From NCBI GenBank assembly GCA_964440875.1, contig CAYTTS010000027.1, positions 1 to 16,977 of the forward strand: a stretch of DNA of 16,977 nt, in the 5' to 3' direction. Both the position numbers and the translations under genes were made by a program. The stretch comes from JAAZDN01 sp964440875 (GTDB lineage: Bacteria > Bacillota_I > Bacilli_A > Erysipelotrichales > Erysipelotrichaceae). The notes under the pieces were generated by a model. That model did no database searches. It saw only the letters and a list, made by a program, of their open reading frames with translations, and was not told where the DNA came from. Shown here piece after piece: positions 1 to 6,735 of this stretch; position 1 is the first letter of the stretch; the number at the start of each line of letters is the position of its first letter.

Positions 1-859
1 GCCTGTACAACTAAGTAATGGAACAGTTGAACATGTATGGGCAGAATTAGATTTAACTGACGAGAATGGTAAAGACTATGTATATACTATTAATGAAATT
101 AATACTCCAGAAAACTACGTTAAGAGATTTGGAGAAGATAGATTCACTATTATTAATACATATGTAACGCCATTTACAGAAGTGAGTGCAAGTAAAGAAT
201 GGATTGGTGGACCAGAAGTCAAACCAACTATTAGCTTACAATTATTTAGAAATGGTACGCCATACTTAGATCCTGTAGAACTTATATCAGGTGAAAGTAT
301 TGCAGTATGGAGCGAAATACCAGTAACAGATGAACGTGGTAATGAATACACTTATACTGTCGATGAAGTATTTACTCCAGAAAATTACCGTAAAGAAATT
401 AGCGAAGATGGATTATCAATAACTAACACTTATGTATCACCTTTAGTTGATATATTAGGTACTAAAGTATGGGTAGATGGACCAAAAGTTAAACCAGCTA
501 TTAAACTACAACTATTTAGAGATGGAATTGCTCATCTTGATCCAGTAGTACTAGTTGATGGAACTACAACACATACTTGGTTAGACCTTGATGAAACAGA
601 TACTGATGGAAAACCATATGTCTATTCTATCGATGAAATTGATGTAGATAAAAACTATGTTAAAGAAGTAAGTGAAGATGGATTAACAGTTACAAATACA
701 TACATACCTGAGAAAATCGTTAAGCCTATTGAAAAACCTAAGGCTCCAACACCAGTAACGGGTGTACGTACATATGACAATTTATTCTATACTCACACAC
801 TTGCTATATCAATGTTTGGACTACTATTACTCTTAAGAAAGAAAAGAGAAATAAAATAG
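1..859 (+). CDS. Cna-B repeat cell-surface protein, 3' part
   Basis: This is the C-terminal part of a larger surface protein. The frame is open from base 2 with no start in the window, so the GTG at 182 is internal. It shows one partial and two full Cna-B domains with a period of 90 residues. Each full copy has the intramolecular isopeptide triad: a Lys in the first strand (SKEW, TKVW), a Glu after Asp (VDE, IDE) and an Asn in the closing TNTY. The partial copy ends in INTY. A Pro/Lys-rich linker follows, then TPVTG (bases 749-763), a hydrophobic stretch of about 18 residues (about 782-835) and the basic tail RKKREIK. That is the layout of a sortase substrate, but the motif is TPVTG, not LPxTG. 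Such domains form rigid stalks in adhesins; the ligand-binding head lies outside the window. A terminator follows at 900-930. Sorting by sortase is inferred, and no sortase gene is visible. Confidence 0.9.
   Translation, partial: PVQLSNGTVEHVWAELDLTDENGKDYVYTINEINTPENYVKRFGEDRFTIINTYVTPFTEVSASKEWIGGPEVKPTISLQLFRNGTPYLDPVELISGESIAVWSEIPVTDERGNEYTYTVDEVFTPENYRKEISEDGLSITNTYVSPLVDILGTKVWVDGPKVKPAIKLQLFRDGIAHLDPVVLVDGTTTHTWLDLDETDTDGKPYVYSIDEIDVDKNYVKEVSEDGLTVTNTYIPEKIVKPIEKPKAPTPVTGVRTYDNLFYTHTLAISMFGLLLLLRKKREIK
2..715 (+). repeat. Tandem Cna-B coding repeats, about 270-bp unit
   Basis: Two full units (about 182-451 and 452-715) and one partial unit (2 to about 181) encode the Cna-B domains. 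The spacing from Lys to Lys is exactly 90 codons. Protein similarity between units is clear (for example LQLFRNG and LQLFRDG, SEDGLSITNTY and SEDGLTVTNTY). The DNA has diverged enough that the array is probably not freshly duplicated. The copy number upstream of the window is unknown. Confidence 0.85.
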
Positions 860-899
860 CCATTATCGTTGTATCTTAGGATACAGTGCTTAGCACAAA

Positions 900-930
900 A
901 AAATCCCAACCTAACTCTGGTTGGGATTTT
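900..930. terminator. Bidirectional intrinsic terminator, Cna-B gene / GH27 gene
   Basis: A perfect 12-bp stem (AAAATCCCAACC / GGTTGGGATTTT) with a 7-nt loop lies between the convergent genes. On the plus strand it ends in TTTT. On the minus strand the A-run at 897-903 supplies a U-tract. It can therefore end both transcripts. Confidence 0.92.
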
Positions 931-944
931 AAATGTTATAAATT

Positions 945-2441
945 TTATTTTGATTTACTTTTTGAACTCTTACTTCTTAAAAGCCTAATTGCACCAAGGG
1001 CACTAACTACAGAGACCCCTATTATTAAATGCTTTTTCTTAACACCAAGAATCTTCTTATTTTTAGAAGAGTCTATTACATTAATAAACAAGTTTTGTTC
1101 ACTATTATTAGTATAATGAACAGTAAATTTATGCTTCCCTAGCTCTAACTTACTTAAAAACTTTTCTGTAATTACAAAATTATCATCACTTAATACGTAA
1201 TCACTACCTGATTTCATCTCTAGTTCTAAACTACTTATCTTATCAATTACTAAATCATTGAAATAGATTTTTATTTTAGCTAAATCGTTAAGATCAACTT
1301 CCTGAATTGGATATGATACTAGATCATCTCCACTTACTTCAAGTGCGACAACACTATGTGATTTAACTAAGGCAGAAAAAGATTGTTTGAAACTACCTAA
1401 GTACTCGTGTTTCCATAAATCTCGTACACTCGCTTGACTATCAATTCCTATATCTTTCCAATTAACAGTAATTACTTGATCATTTCTACTACGGTTGAAT
1501 AAAACTACAGCTGCCTTATTATAATTATCAAGTGGTTTAAAATATATTTCTTTTCTTTGTTCTTTATAAATCCTTTGACCTTGAACAGCTAAACTATCTT
1601 GGTTTAGAGAAATTATTTCTTTATTACTTAAGATACTTAAACTTTCCCTACTTAATTTATTTAAATCAGTACTTATAATTAGTGGTGAATTTAGAATTGA
1701 CCACATAGTAAAATGTGCTATATCTTCATTATAAGACATACCCTCTCCGATAACTAAGGGTCCAAGATGATTATAATGATTAGAAGAACTAAATCTTTGC
1801 GTAGTATTACTCTTATCAATAGTATTTAGTATTGAATAGAAGTTTGCTTCATTATCTTTAGATACTCGCCATTGATTGCTAATCTCACTCGCCCAAACTC
1901 CCGGGAAACTACCGCTAGCTATTTCCCATCTAGCTTTTTTCTTTAATTTACTAATTTCATTTGCTATATTAGTATATTCTTTTTTAATATCTAATTTTTG
2001 CCATTTACCACCACAAAAGGCAACTTTAACAAAATCATAGTCCCAAGTATCTATAAAAGTTTTAAAATCAATATTTCTAAAACCATAAGATCCTCCACCT
2101 TTATTAAAATTTGGATCTTTCTCAGAATAAGAAGCACAACGTCTTCTACCTACATCGGTGTAAATACCTGCTCTAAAGCCTTCTGAATGAATAAATTTCG
2201 CAAGACTTTTCATTCCACTACTAAATTTATCATTAGAATATAATACTTTATTCTTTTCTCTTCCACCAAAGAAGCCATCTTCAATATTAATATATGAGTA
2301 ACCACAAGCTAATAATCCTAATTCTTTCATCAATCTAGTTTGTTCTTTTACAATGTCTTCATTAAGGTTAATCTTAAAAGCATTCCAACTTGACCATCCC
2401 ATCATAGGTGGATTGTAATCTTTATTATGATTATTTTTCAT
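945..2441 (-). CDS. GH27 alpha-galactosidase-like protein with X2-like module and C-terminal membrane segment; active site looks altered
   Basis: The protein has 498 residues from the ATG at 2441, which has the SD-like sequence AAGGGAAGG upstream. An in-frame ATG at 2498, with GAGG upstream, would add 19 residues. Residues about 10-285 match the GH27 barrel (MGWSSWNAF near the start, GYSYINIEDG, GIYTDVG, SPLIISTDL). Residues 286-370 look like the C-terminal beta domain. Residues about 385-458 resemble an X2 / Ig-like module (KSGSDYVLSDDNF...). A hydrophobic segment follows at 471-488 and a Ser/Lys tail at the end. No signal peptide is visible. GH27 enzymes release terminal alpha-galactosyl groups. 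Here the usual nucleophile motif (K-x-D) reads KVA, with Ala at 141. The galactose-binding DD reads ED (54-55) and the WNDPDM motif is absent. The acid/base Asp in WRxxxD (D196) is kept. Family membership is secure; catalytic activity is doubtful. It is convergent with the Cna-B gene. Confidence 0.88.
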   Translation of the reverse strand: MKNNHNKDYNPPMMGWSSWNAFKINLNEDIVKEQTRLMKELGLLACGYSYINIEDGFFGGREKNKVLYSNDKFSSGMKSLAKFIHSEGFRAGIYTDVGRRRCASYSEKDPNFNKGGGSYGFRNIDFKTFIDTWDYDFVKVAFCGGKWQKLDIKKEYTNIANEISKLKKKARWEIASGSFPGVWASEISNQWRVSKDNEANFYSILNTIDKSNTTQRFSSSNHYNHLGPLVIGEGMSYNEDIAHFTMWSILNSPLIISTDLNKLSRESLSILSNKEIISLNQDSLAVQGQRIYKEQRKEIYFKPLDNYNKAAVVLFNRSRNDQVITVNWKDIGIDSQASVRDLWKHEYLGSFKQSFSALVKSHSVVALEVSGDDLVSYPIQEVDLNDLAKIKIYFNDLVIDKISSLELEMKSGSDYVLSDDNFVITEKFLSKLELGKHKFTVHYTNNSEQNLFINVIDSSKNKKILGVKKKHLIIGVSVVSALGAIRLLRSKSSKSKSK

Positions 2442-2542
2442 AAAAACACCTTCCCTTAAGTTATTAAAAGTTTCTTTCCTATATATAAATATTAACATCT
2501 ATTAGCCTCATAAGCAATTTGTATTATGTATTGGGACAAAAT

Positions 2543-2571
2543 TTGACAAACACAATGTACTGCTGTACTAT
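2543..2571 (+). promoter_or_regulatory. Sigma-A promoter of the gntR-ABC operon, with a possible overlapping operator
   Basis: TTGACA (2543-2548), a 17-bp spacer and TACTAT (2566-2571) form a near-consensus promoter about 25 bp upstream of the GntR start. GTAC-TGCT-GTAC (about 2557-2568) is a small inverted repeat covering the spacer and the -10 box. It is a candidate site for the encoded regulator. The promoter is well supported; the operator is a guess from position and symmetry. Confidence 0.8.
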
Positions 2572-2596
2572 GTAAGTAACACAGTGGAGGTGACCA

Positions 2597-2965
2597 ATGG
2601 ACTTTAAAAATAAATCAGAACCTATTTATAAGCAAATTGCTGATATAGTCAAATATGATATTGCGGCAAGAAATATTGATGCAAGTGATAAATTACCATC
2701 AATACGTGAGTTAGCATTAAAATATAAAGTTAATCCCAATACAATTGTGAGAGCTTTAAATGAATTAGAAAATGAAGAGCTAATTTACACTGATAGAACA
2801 AATGGAAAATTCGTTACAAGTGATATTAATCTCATAAATAATTTAAAGAAGAATATATCAAAAAATGATACCAGAGATTATATAGCAAAACTAAAAGATG
2901 TCAAGATAACATTAGATGAAGCGAAAGTATTAATTAGTTCATTATGGGAGGAAAAATATGAATAA
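2597..2965 (+). CDS. GntR-family regulator, short YtrA type
   Basis: This 122-residue regulator carries an N-terminal GntR winged helix (about residues 8-75): PIYKQIADIVKYDI, then LPSIRELALKYKVNPNTIVRAL and the wing ending in GKFVTS. About 45 residues follow, which is too short for the large FadR/HutC effector domains and is typical of the YtrA subfamily. Such proteins usually repress the ABC exporter operon they lead, often in response to cell-wall-active compounds. The ribosome binding site GGAGGTGA lies 5 nt before the ATG. The gene overlaps the downstream ATPase start by 8 bp, indicating translational coupling. Autoregulation through the promoter just upstream is likely but inferred; the inducer is unknown. 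Confidence 0.92.
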   Translation: MDFKNKSEPIYKQIADIVKYDIAARNIDASDKLPSIRELALKYKVNPNTIVRALNELENEELIYTDRTNGKFVTSDINLINNLKKNISKNDTRDYIAKLKDVKITLDEAKVLISSLWEEKYE

Positions 2966-3659
2966 TAATCTGATAACAATGAGCAATGTAAGTATGTCAT
3001 ATGGTAAAAAAAGAGTTATTAATGATATAAACCTTAGTCTTTCAAATAACAAAGTTATAGGTTTATGTGGTCCTAATGGAGCAGGTAAAACGACTCTAAT
3101 TAAAATGATTGTTGGTTTGCTACGAGACTTTGATGGTGAAATATTAATAGATAAAAACAAAATTGGTAAGATCACAAAAAGTTTAGTTTCTTATCAAGCT
3201 GATACAATAACCTTAGAGTCAAATTTATCTGGAAATAAGATAATAGATCTTTATGAAAAACTCTATCAAGATTTCGATAGAAATAAATTCATCGATTTAC
3301 TAACTAAGTTCAAAGTACCTTTAGATCAGCCTATCAAAAAAATGTCTAAAGGAATGAAAGAAAAATTTCAATTAGCACTTACTTTATCAAGAAATGCCAA
3401 AGTATTTATCTTTGACGAACCAATTGCCGGTGTAGACCCAGCCTCAAGAGATTCAATTCTAGAAACTATCATCAATCATTACAGTCAAGATGCCCTATTA
3501 ATAATTTCAACACATCTTATTCAAGATATTGAAAACATTTTAGATGAAGTTATTTTCATTGATGATGGTAAAGTTATACTACATCAAAACTGTGATGATT
3601 TGAGAGAAGAAAGAAACCAAAGTATTGATCAAATATTTAGGGAGGAATTCAAATGGTAA
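2958..3659 (+). CDS. ABC transporter ATP-binding protein (YtrB-like exporter ATPase)
   Basis: This 233-residue nucleotide-binding subunit has Walker A GPNGAGKT at 38-45, the Q-loop Gln at 80, a signature reading MSKGMKEK near 129-136 (in place of LSGGQ), Walker B VFIFDE at 149-154 with catalytic Glu154, a D-loop Asp at 160 and the H-loop His at 186. The SKGM variant signature is common in ATPases paired with ABC-2 type exporters. The start overlaps the GntR gene by 8 bp and the stop overlaps the permease start by 7 bp, so the three products should be made together. With the permease it probably exports a compound or acts in envelope stress. The substrate cannot be read from the sequence. Confidence 0.95.
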   Translation: MNNNLITMSNVSMSYGKKRVINDINLSLSNNKVIGLCGPNGAGKTTLIKMIVGLLRDFDGEILIDKNKIGKITKSLVSYQADTITLESNLSGNKIIDLYEKLYQDFDRNKFIDLLTKFKVPLDQPIKKMSKGMKEKFQLALTLSRNAKVFIFDEPIAGVDPASRDSILETIINHYSQDALLIISTHLIQDIENILDEVIFIDDGKVILHQNCDDLREERNQSIDQIFREEFKW

Positions 3660-4453
3660 TTACATTAATTAAAAAAGAGCTAAGAGATTCAAAAAATATC
3701 TTTGCCCCAATTATAATGGCTGTAGGTGTATTATTTATCGCAACATCATTACAAGAATGGAATCTTAAAAGAAATACAAATATTATTAATAATTATGGTT
3801 TATTTTCTATAATTGAGTTAACGATTCTTCTTATTATCTTATCAATTGTAATTCTATCAATAATTGCAGTAATTAAATATTTATATAAAAATATCTATAA
3901 TAGTAAGGGTTATGAATTATTTACACTACCTGCTAATTCACACGAATTGCTAATTGCTAAATTGATTACTGTACTTATTTGGACAATACTAATTACACTT
4001 ACAGTTATATTCATTGTTATTATTATGCAAAGTAGATCAAATGAATACCAATTCAATTTTGAAGATTATTTATTTATTAAATTCTTTAGTAAAAACAATA
4101 TATTAGCATTTATAAAATTAGGCTTATTCAATATTGTTCTAATGTCTAATCTTGTAATAACCATCCTTTTTGCAGGTGCACTTGTACATACTAAATATAT
4201 TCAAAAGTTTAGACCTGCTCTAGCATTTATAACTGTTATAATAATTACTGTCATTAGTTATTCAATACAAATCTCTTTAACGGGTTATTATTCATCATTA
4301 TTAGATAGTGGACTTACAATGTTACTTGCCGGACCTACATACTTAAATAGTATTAGGTATGATAATATAATATACTTAATTATATTCTTTGTAATAATAT
4401 ACTCATTTACGGCCTATCTATGGACAAATAAATTAGAATTGAGTGACAACTAA
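3653..4453 (+). CDS. ABC transporter permease, six predicted membrane segments
   Basis: This 266-residue membrane protein has hydrophobic segments at about residues 17-33, 52-76, 100-125, 155-179, 189-210 and 239-257. The stretch KGYELFTLPANSHELLIAKL (about 85-104) is a typical cytoplasmic feature of the exporter permeases that accompany YtrA-type GntR regulators in low-GC Gram-positives. The ribosome binding site GGAGG lies 7 nt before the ATG, inside the end of the ATPase gene. It is the last gene of the operon, and a terminator starts within its stop codon. It presumably forms a homodimer with two copies of the upstream ATPase, since no second permease is present. The transported compound is unknown. 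Confidence 0.9.
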   Translation: MVITLIKKELRDSKNIFAPIIMAVGVLFIATSLQEWNLKRNTNIINNYGLFSIIELTILLIILSIVILSIIAVIKYLYKNIYNSKGYELFTLPANSHELLIAKLITVLIWTILITLTVIFIVIIMQSRSNEYQFNFEDYLFIKFFSKNNILAFIKLGLFNIVLMSNLVITILFAGALVHTKYIQKFRPALAFITVIIITVISYSIQISLTGYYSSLLDSGLTMLLAGPTYLNSIRYDNIIYLIIFFVIIYSFTAYLWTNKLELSDN

Positions 4454-4477
4454 AAAAGAGCTAAATAGCTCTTTTTT
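4452..4477. terminator. Bidirectional terminator between the ABC operon and yfcE
   Basis: An 11-bp stem (AAAAAAGAGCT / AGCTCTTTTTT) with an AAAT loop begins in the permease stop codon and reaches into the yfcE stop codon. The A-run and U-run serve both strands, so one hairpin closes both convergent transcripts. Confidence 0.93.
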
Positions 4478-5018
4478 AAATATTTACCTCAGTAATGATA
4501 TTTCCTTCTAGATCTTTAATCATAAATTGATTATTCTCTAAGACTGCATATGTATGAGGATTATTTTCCTTAGGTATAGAGATACTTCCTGGGTTTAAAT
4601 ACAATACTTGATCAATCTCTTCAATTTTTAGAATATGAGTATGGCCAGACATGACTACATCCCCTTCAGAAACTGCCAACTTGTTATCTTCATTATAAAT
4701 ATGACCATGAGTTAAAAATATTCTTCTATTATTAAATAATAGTGTAGAATATGTGCTCATAATTGGAAAATCAAGAACCATCTCATCTACTTCGCTATCA
4801 CAGTTACCTCTTACAGCTATAATCTTACTACTATACTCATTTAATATATCAATTACCCCTACTGGATTATATCCCTTAGGAAGTTTATTTCTAGGTCCAT
4901 GATAGAGAATATCTCCTAGTATTATAAAATAATCTGGCTTTTCACTCTGATATCTCTTCATAACCTCTTTTAAATAGTACTCTGATCCATGAATATCTGA
5001 TATTATAAATAGTTTCAT
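4476..5018 (-). CDS. yfcE: YfcE/MJ0936-type metallophosphoesterase
   Basis: This 180-residue calcineurin-like phosphodiesterase contains the full metal-binding set: D-x-H (D8, H10), GD with Asp36, GNCD with Asn72, THGH (H104, H106) and GHTH (H126, H128). The stretches GDILYHGPRN, AVRGNCDSEVD and NPGSISIPK are characteristic of the YfcE subgroup. Enzymes of this type hydrolyse phosphodiesters with bound Mn2+ in the cytoplasm; the natural substrate is uncertain. The start has a good ribosome binding site (AAGGAG). It is the last gene of the minus-strand run, 61 bp after ridA and behind a terminator. I could not identify a convincing own promoter in the AT-rich gap, so expression may rely on a weak promoter or readthrough. 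Confidence 0.92.
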   Translation of the reverse strand: MKLFIISDIHGSEYYLKEVMKRYQSEKPDYFIILGDILYHGPRNKLPKGYNPVGVIDILNEYSSKIIAVRGNCDSEVDEMVLDFPIMSTYSTLLFNNRRIFLTHGHIYNEDNKLAVSEGDVVMSGHTHILKIEEIDQVLYLNPGSISIPKENNPHTYAVLENNQFMIKDLEGNIITEVNI

Positions 5019-5047
5019 CTTATCGCTCCTTATATATATAATATAAT

Positions 5048-5073
5048 AAAAAGTCTTAGATTACTAAGACTTT
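5048..5073 (-). terminator. Intrinsic terminator after ridA
   Basis: A perfect 10-bp stem (AAAGTCTTAG / CTAAGACTTT, 5050-5073) with a 4-nt loop lies 7 bp beyond the ridA stop. On the minus strand it is followed by five U residues (5048-5052). Confidence 0.85.
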
Positions 5074-5079
5074 ACTATA

Positions 5080-5463
5080 TTATTTAACTCTTTTTAAAAT
5101 TAGTTCGATTTCTACCTCAGCCTCAAGCGGTAATCCTACTACTGCCACACAGGTTCTTGGCGGATAAGGTGCTTTAAACTTAGTTGCGTATATCTCATTC
5201 ATCGCAGTAAAATTATCCATTGTTGTTAAGAAAACATTAGCCTTAACTACTTCATCATATGATACATTAAGCTCCTTCATGATTGCTTCAAGGTTTTCAA
5301 AAGCCATATTTGTTTGTTCTTCAATACTATACTTTTTGCCATCATAATCAGCAGCATTGTATCCTGTTTGACCAGCAATAAAAATAAGATCACCTAAATC
5401 TGTTGCATGCGAGTATGGACCTGAAGACTTAACTGCTTCAGCATTAATTACTTTTCTATTCAT
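5080..5463 (-). CDS. ridA: RidA family enamine/imine deaminase
   Basis: The protein has 127 residues, the normal length for the YjgF/YER057c/UK114 family. Diagnostic stretches are GPYSHA (15-20), IAGQTG (29-34) and PPRTCVAVVGLPLEAEVEIE (101-120). The key Arg103, which salt-bridges the substrate carboxylate, and the conserved Glu near 118 are present, so this is the RidA subgroup proper. RidA hydrolyses reactive enamines such as 2-aminoacrylate, made by PLP-dependent dehydratases, and so protects PLP enzymes. It acts as a cytoplasmic homotrimer. The ribosome binding site AGGAGG lies 5 nt before the ATG and just after a hairpin that follows deoB. A terminator follows the gene. Confidence 0.95.
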   Translation of the reverse strand: MNRKVINAEAVKSSGPYSHATDLGDLIFIAGQTGYNAADYDGKKYSIEEQTNMAFENLEAIMKELNVSYDEVVKANVFLTTMDNFTAMNEIYATKFKAPYPPRTCVAVVGLPLEAEVEIELILKRVK

Positions 5464-5478
5464 ATTTCCTCCTATATT

Positions 5479-5500
5479 AAAGCACCTATTAAGGTGCTTT
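5479..5500 (-). terminator. Hairpin between deoB and ridA, possible attenuator
   Basis: A 9-bp perfect stem (AAAGCACCT / AGGTGCTTT) with a 4-nt loop lies 4 bp after the deoB stop. On the minus strand only three U residues follow, then AATA, so termination is probably partial. It ends a few bases before the ridA ribosome binding site, leaving no room for another promoter. Partial termination or mRNA end protection between deoB and ridA is plausible. Confidence 0.55.
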
Positions 5501-5503
5501 GAT

Positions 5504-6685
5504 CTAAATTAATTTATCTAAATAAGAAACTCCATTTAATGGCATTTCTGCCTCAAAGTTATCGGCAATAGTTGCACCAATATTTGCAAAAGTTTCACCA
5601 ACCTCTAGTAATCCAGCTCCTTTATGCATTTTACTATATGCAATAAAAGGAATCATTTCTCGAGTATGATCTGTTCCAGTGTGAGTTGGATCATTACCAT
5701 GGTCTGCAGTAATAATTAGTAAGTCATCATCTTTTAGTTTATCTAAGACTACTTCTAAATTTTTATCGAATATCTCAACTTCTTTAGCATAACCAACTGG
5801 GTTTCTTCTATGTCCCCATAAAGCATCGAAGTCTACTAAGTTCGCAAAAATTAAACCAGTAAAATCTCTATCCATTATTTCAATAACTTGCTTCATCGAA
5901 TGATCACTTGTTTTTGACGGATTAGATTCAGTTATACCTTTTGTATTAAAGATATCATAAATCTTACCGACACTAATTACGTCATAATCTTTTTCTTTTA
6001 AACTATCTAAAACAGTTTTTCCATAAGGATCAAGTGCATAATCATGACGATTTGAAGTTCTTGCAAAAGTATTTTTATCTTCTCCAATAAATGGACGAGC
6101 AATTACTCTACCTAATTTCCACTCATCTTTCATTACAATTTCACGAGCAATTTCACAAACACGATATAGTTCATCTAAACCAAAATGTTCTTCATGAGCT
6201 GCTATTTGTAATACAGAGTCAGCAGATGTGTAGACAATCATTGCTCCTGTTTTAATATGTTCTTCTCCTAGTTCAACTAAAATTTCTGTACCACTTGAAG
6301 ATTTATTACCAATTACTTTATGTCCAGTTTTTTCTTCTAACTCTTTAATTAACTCATCTGGAAATCCCGTTTCGGTAAATGTTATAAAAGGTTTTTCAAT
6401 ATTAAGTCCCATAATTTCCCAGTGGCCAGTCATAGTATCTTTTCCAACACTCTTTTCATTTATTTTAGTGTAGTATGCCATTGGATTATCACTTGGTTCA
6501 ACTCCCATTACATGGTGTAGATTACCAAGTCCTAATTTCTGTAGATTTGGGGCATTTATTCCGCCAACTGCTTTTGCAGTATGTCCTAGTGTATCTGATC
6601 CTAAATCTCCATATTCAGCTGCATCGTGCATTGCACCAACGCCTACTGAGTCTAAAACTATTGTAATTATTCTATTATATTTCAT
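5504..6685 (-). CDS. deoB: Phosphopentomutase
   Basis: This 393-residue enzyme is full length. It interconverts (deoxy)ribose 1-phosphate and 5-phosphate, linking nucleoside phosphorolysis to the pentose phosphate pathway. Alkaline-phosphatase-superfamily motifs are visible: VLDSVGVGAM with metal Asp12, GKDTMTGHWE (81-90) with the phospho-accepting Thr near 84, FANLVDFDALWGHRR (280-294), and ITADHGNDPTHTGTDHT (325-341) with Asp328, His329 and His340. A weak purine-rich binding site (GAAAGAAGA) precedes the ATG. An extended -10 promoter lies in the 50-bp gap after xerD, so deoB can start its own transcript. The xerD-deoB order is also seen in Bacillus; the nucleoside phosphorylase gene that often follows is absent here. 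Confidence 0.97.
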   Translation of the reverse strand: MKYNRIITIVLDSVGVGAMHDAAEYGDLGSDTLGHTAKAVGGINAPNLQKLGLGNLHHVMGVEPSDNPMAYYTKINEKSVGKDTMTGHWEIMGLNIEKPFITFTETGFPDELIKELEEKTGHKVIGNKSSSGTEILVELGEEHIKTGAMIVYTSADSVLQIAAHEEHFGLDELYRVCEIAREIVMKDEWKLGRVIARPFIGEDKNTFARTSNRHDYALDPYGKTVLDSLKEKDYDVISVGKIYDIFNTKGITESNPSKTSDHSMKQVIEIMDRDFTGLIFANLVDFDALWGHRRNPVGYAKEVEIFDKNLEVVLDKLKDDDLLIITADHGNDPTHTGTDHTREMIPFIAYSKMHKGAGLLEVGETFANIGATIADNFEAEMPLNGVSYLDKLI

Positions 6686-6707
6686 GCTATCATCTTCTTT
6701 CTATATA

Positions 6708-6716
6708 ATTATAACA
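6708..6716 (-). promoter_or_regulatory. Extended -10 promoter for deoB
   Basis: TG-T-TATAAT on the minus strand is a perfect extended -10 element about 23 bp upstream of the deoB ATG, giving a leader of roughly 15 nt. No good -35 box is present, as is usual for extended -10 promoters. The same TTTGTTATAAT string precedes the asp23-like gene. Confidence 0.65.
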
Positions 6717-6735
6717 AATTTTAAATTTATTAGCA

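Noticed and set aside
182..184. GTG as the start of the Cna-B protein
   Set aside because: The same frame is open to the left edge and encodes the end of another Cna-B repeat, so the GTG is internal.
886..1116. Plus-strand open frame opposite the GH27 gene
   Set aside because: It is antisense to the GH27 coding region, spans the terminator and has no ribosome binding site or recognisable motif.
2470..2500. Possible dif site for XerD (TTTCCTATAT...)
   Set aside because: Only the left half loosely resembles the Firmicutes dif sequence; the right half-site does not match.
2942..3175. Minus-strand frame opposite the ABC ATPase
   Set aside because: It is the complement of the ATPase N-terminus and lacks start signals; a shadow frame.
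5019..5047. Separate promoter for yfcE
   Set aside because: The gap is a run of TATA repeats with many -10-like strings and no -35 box; no specific element can be supported.
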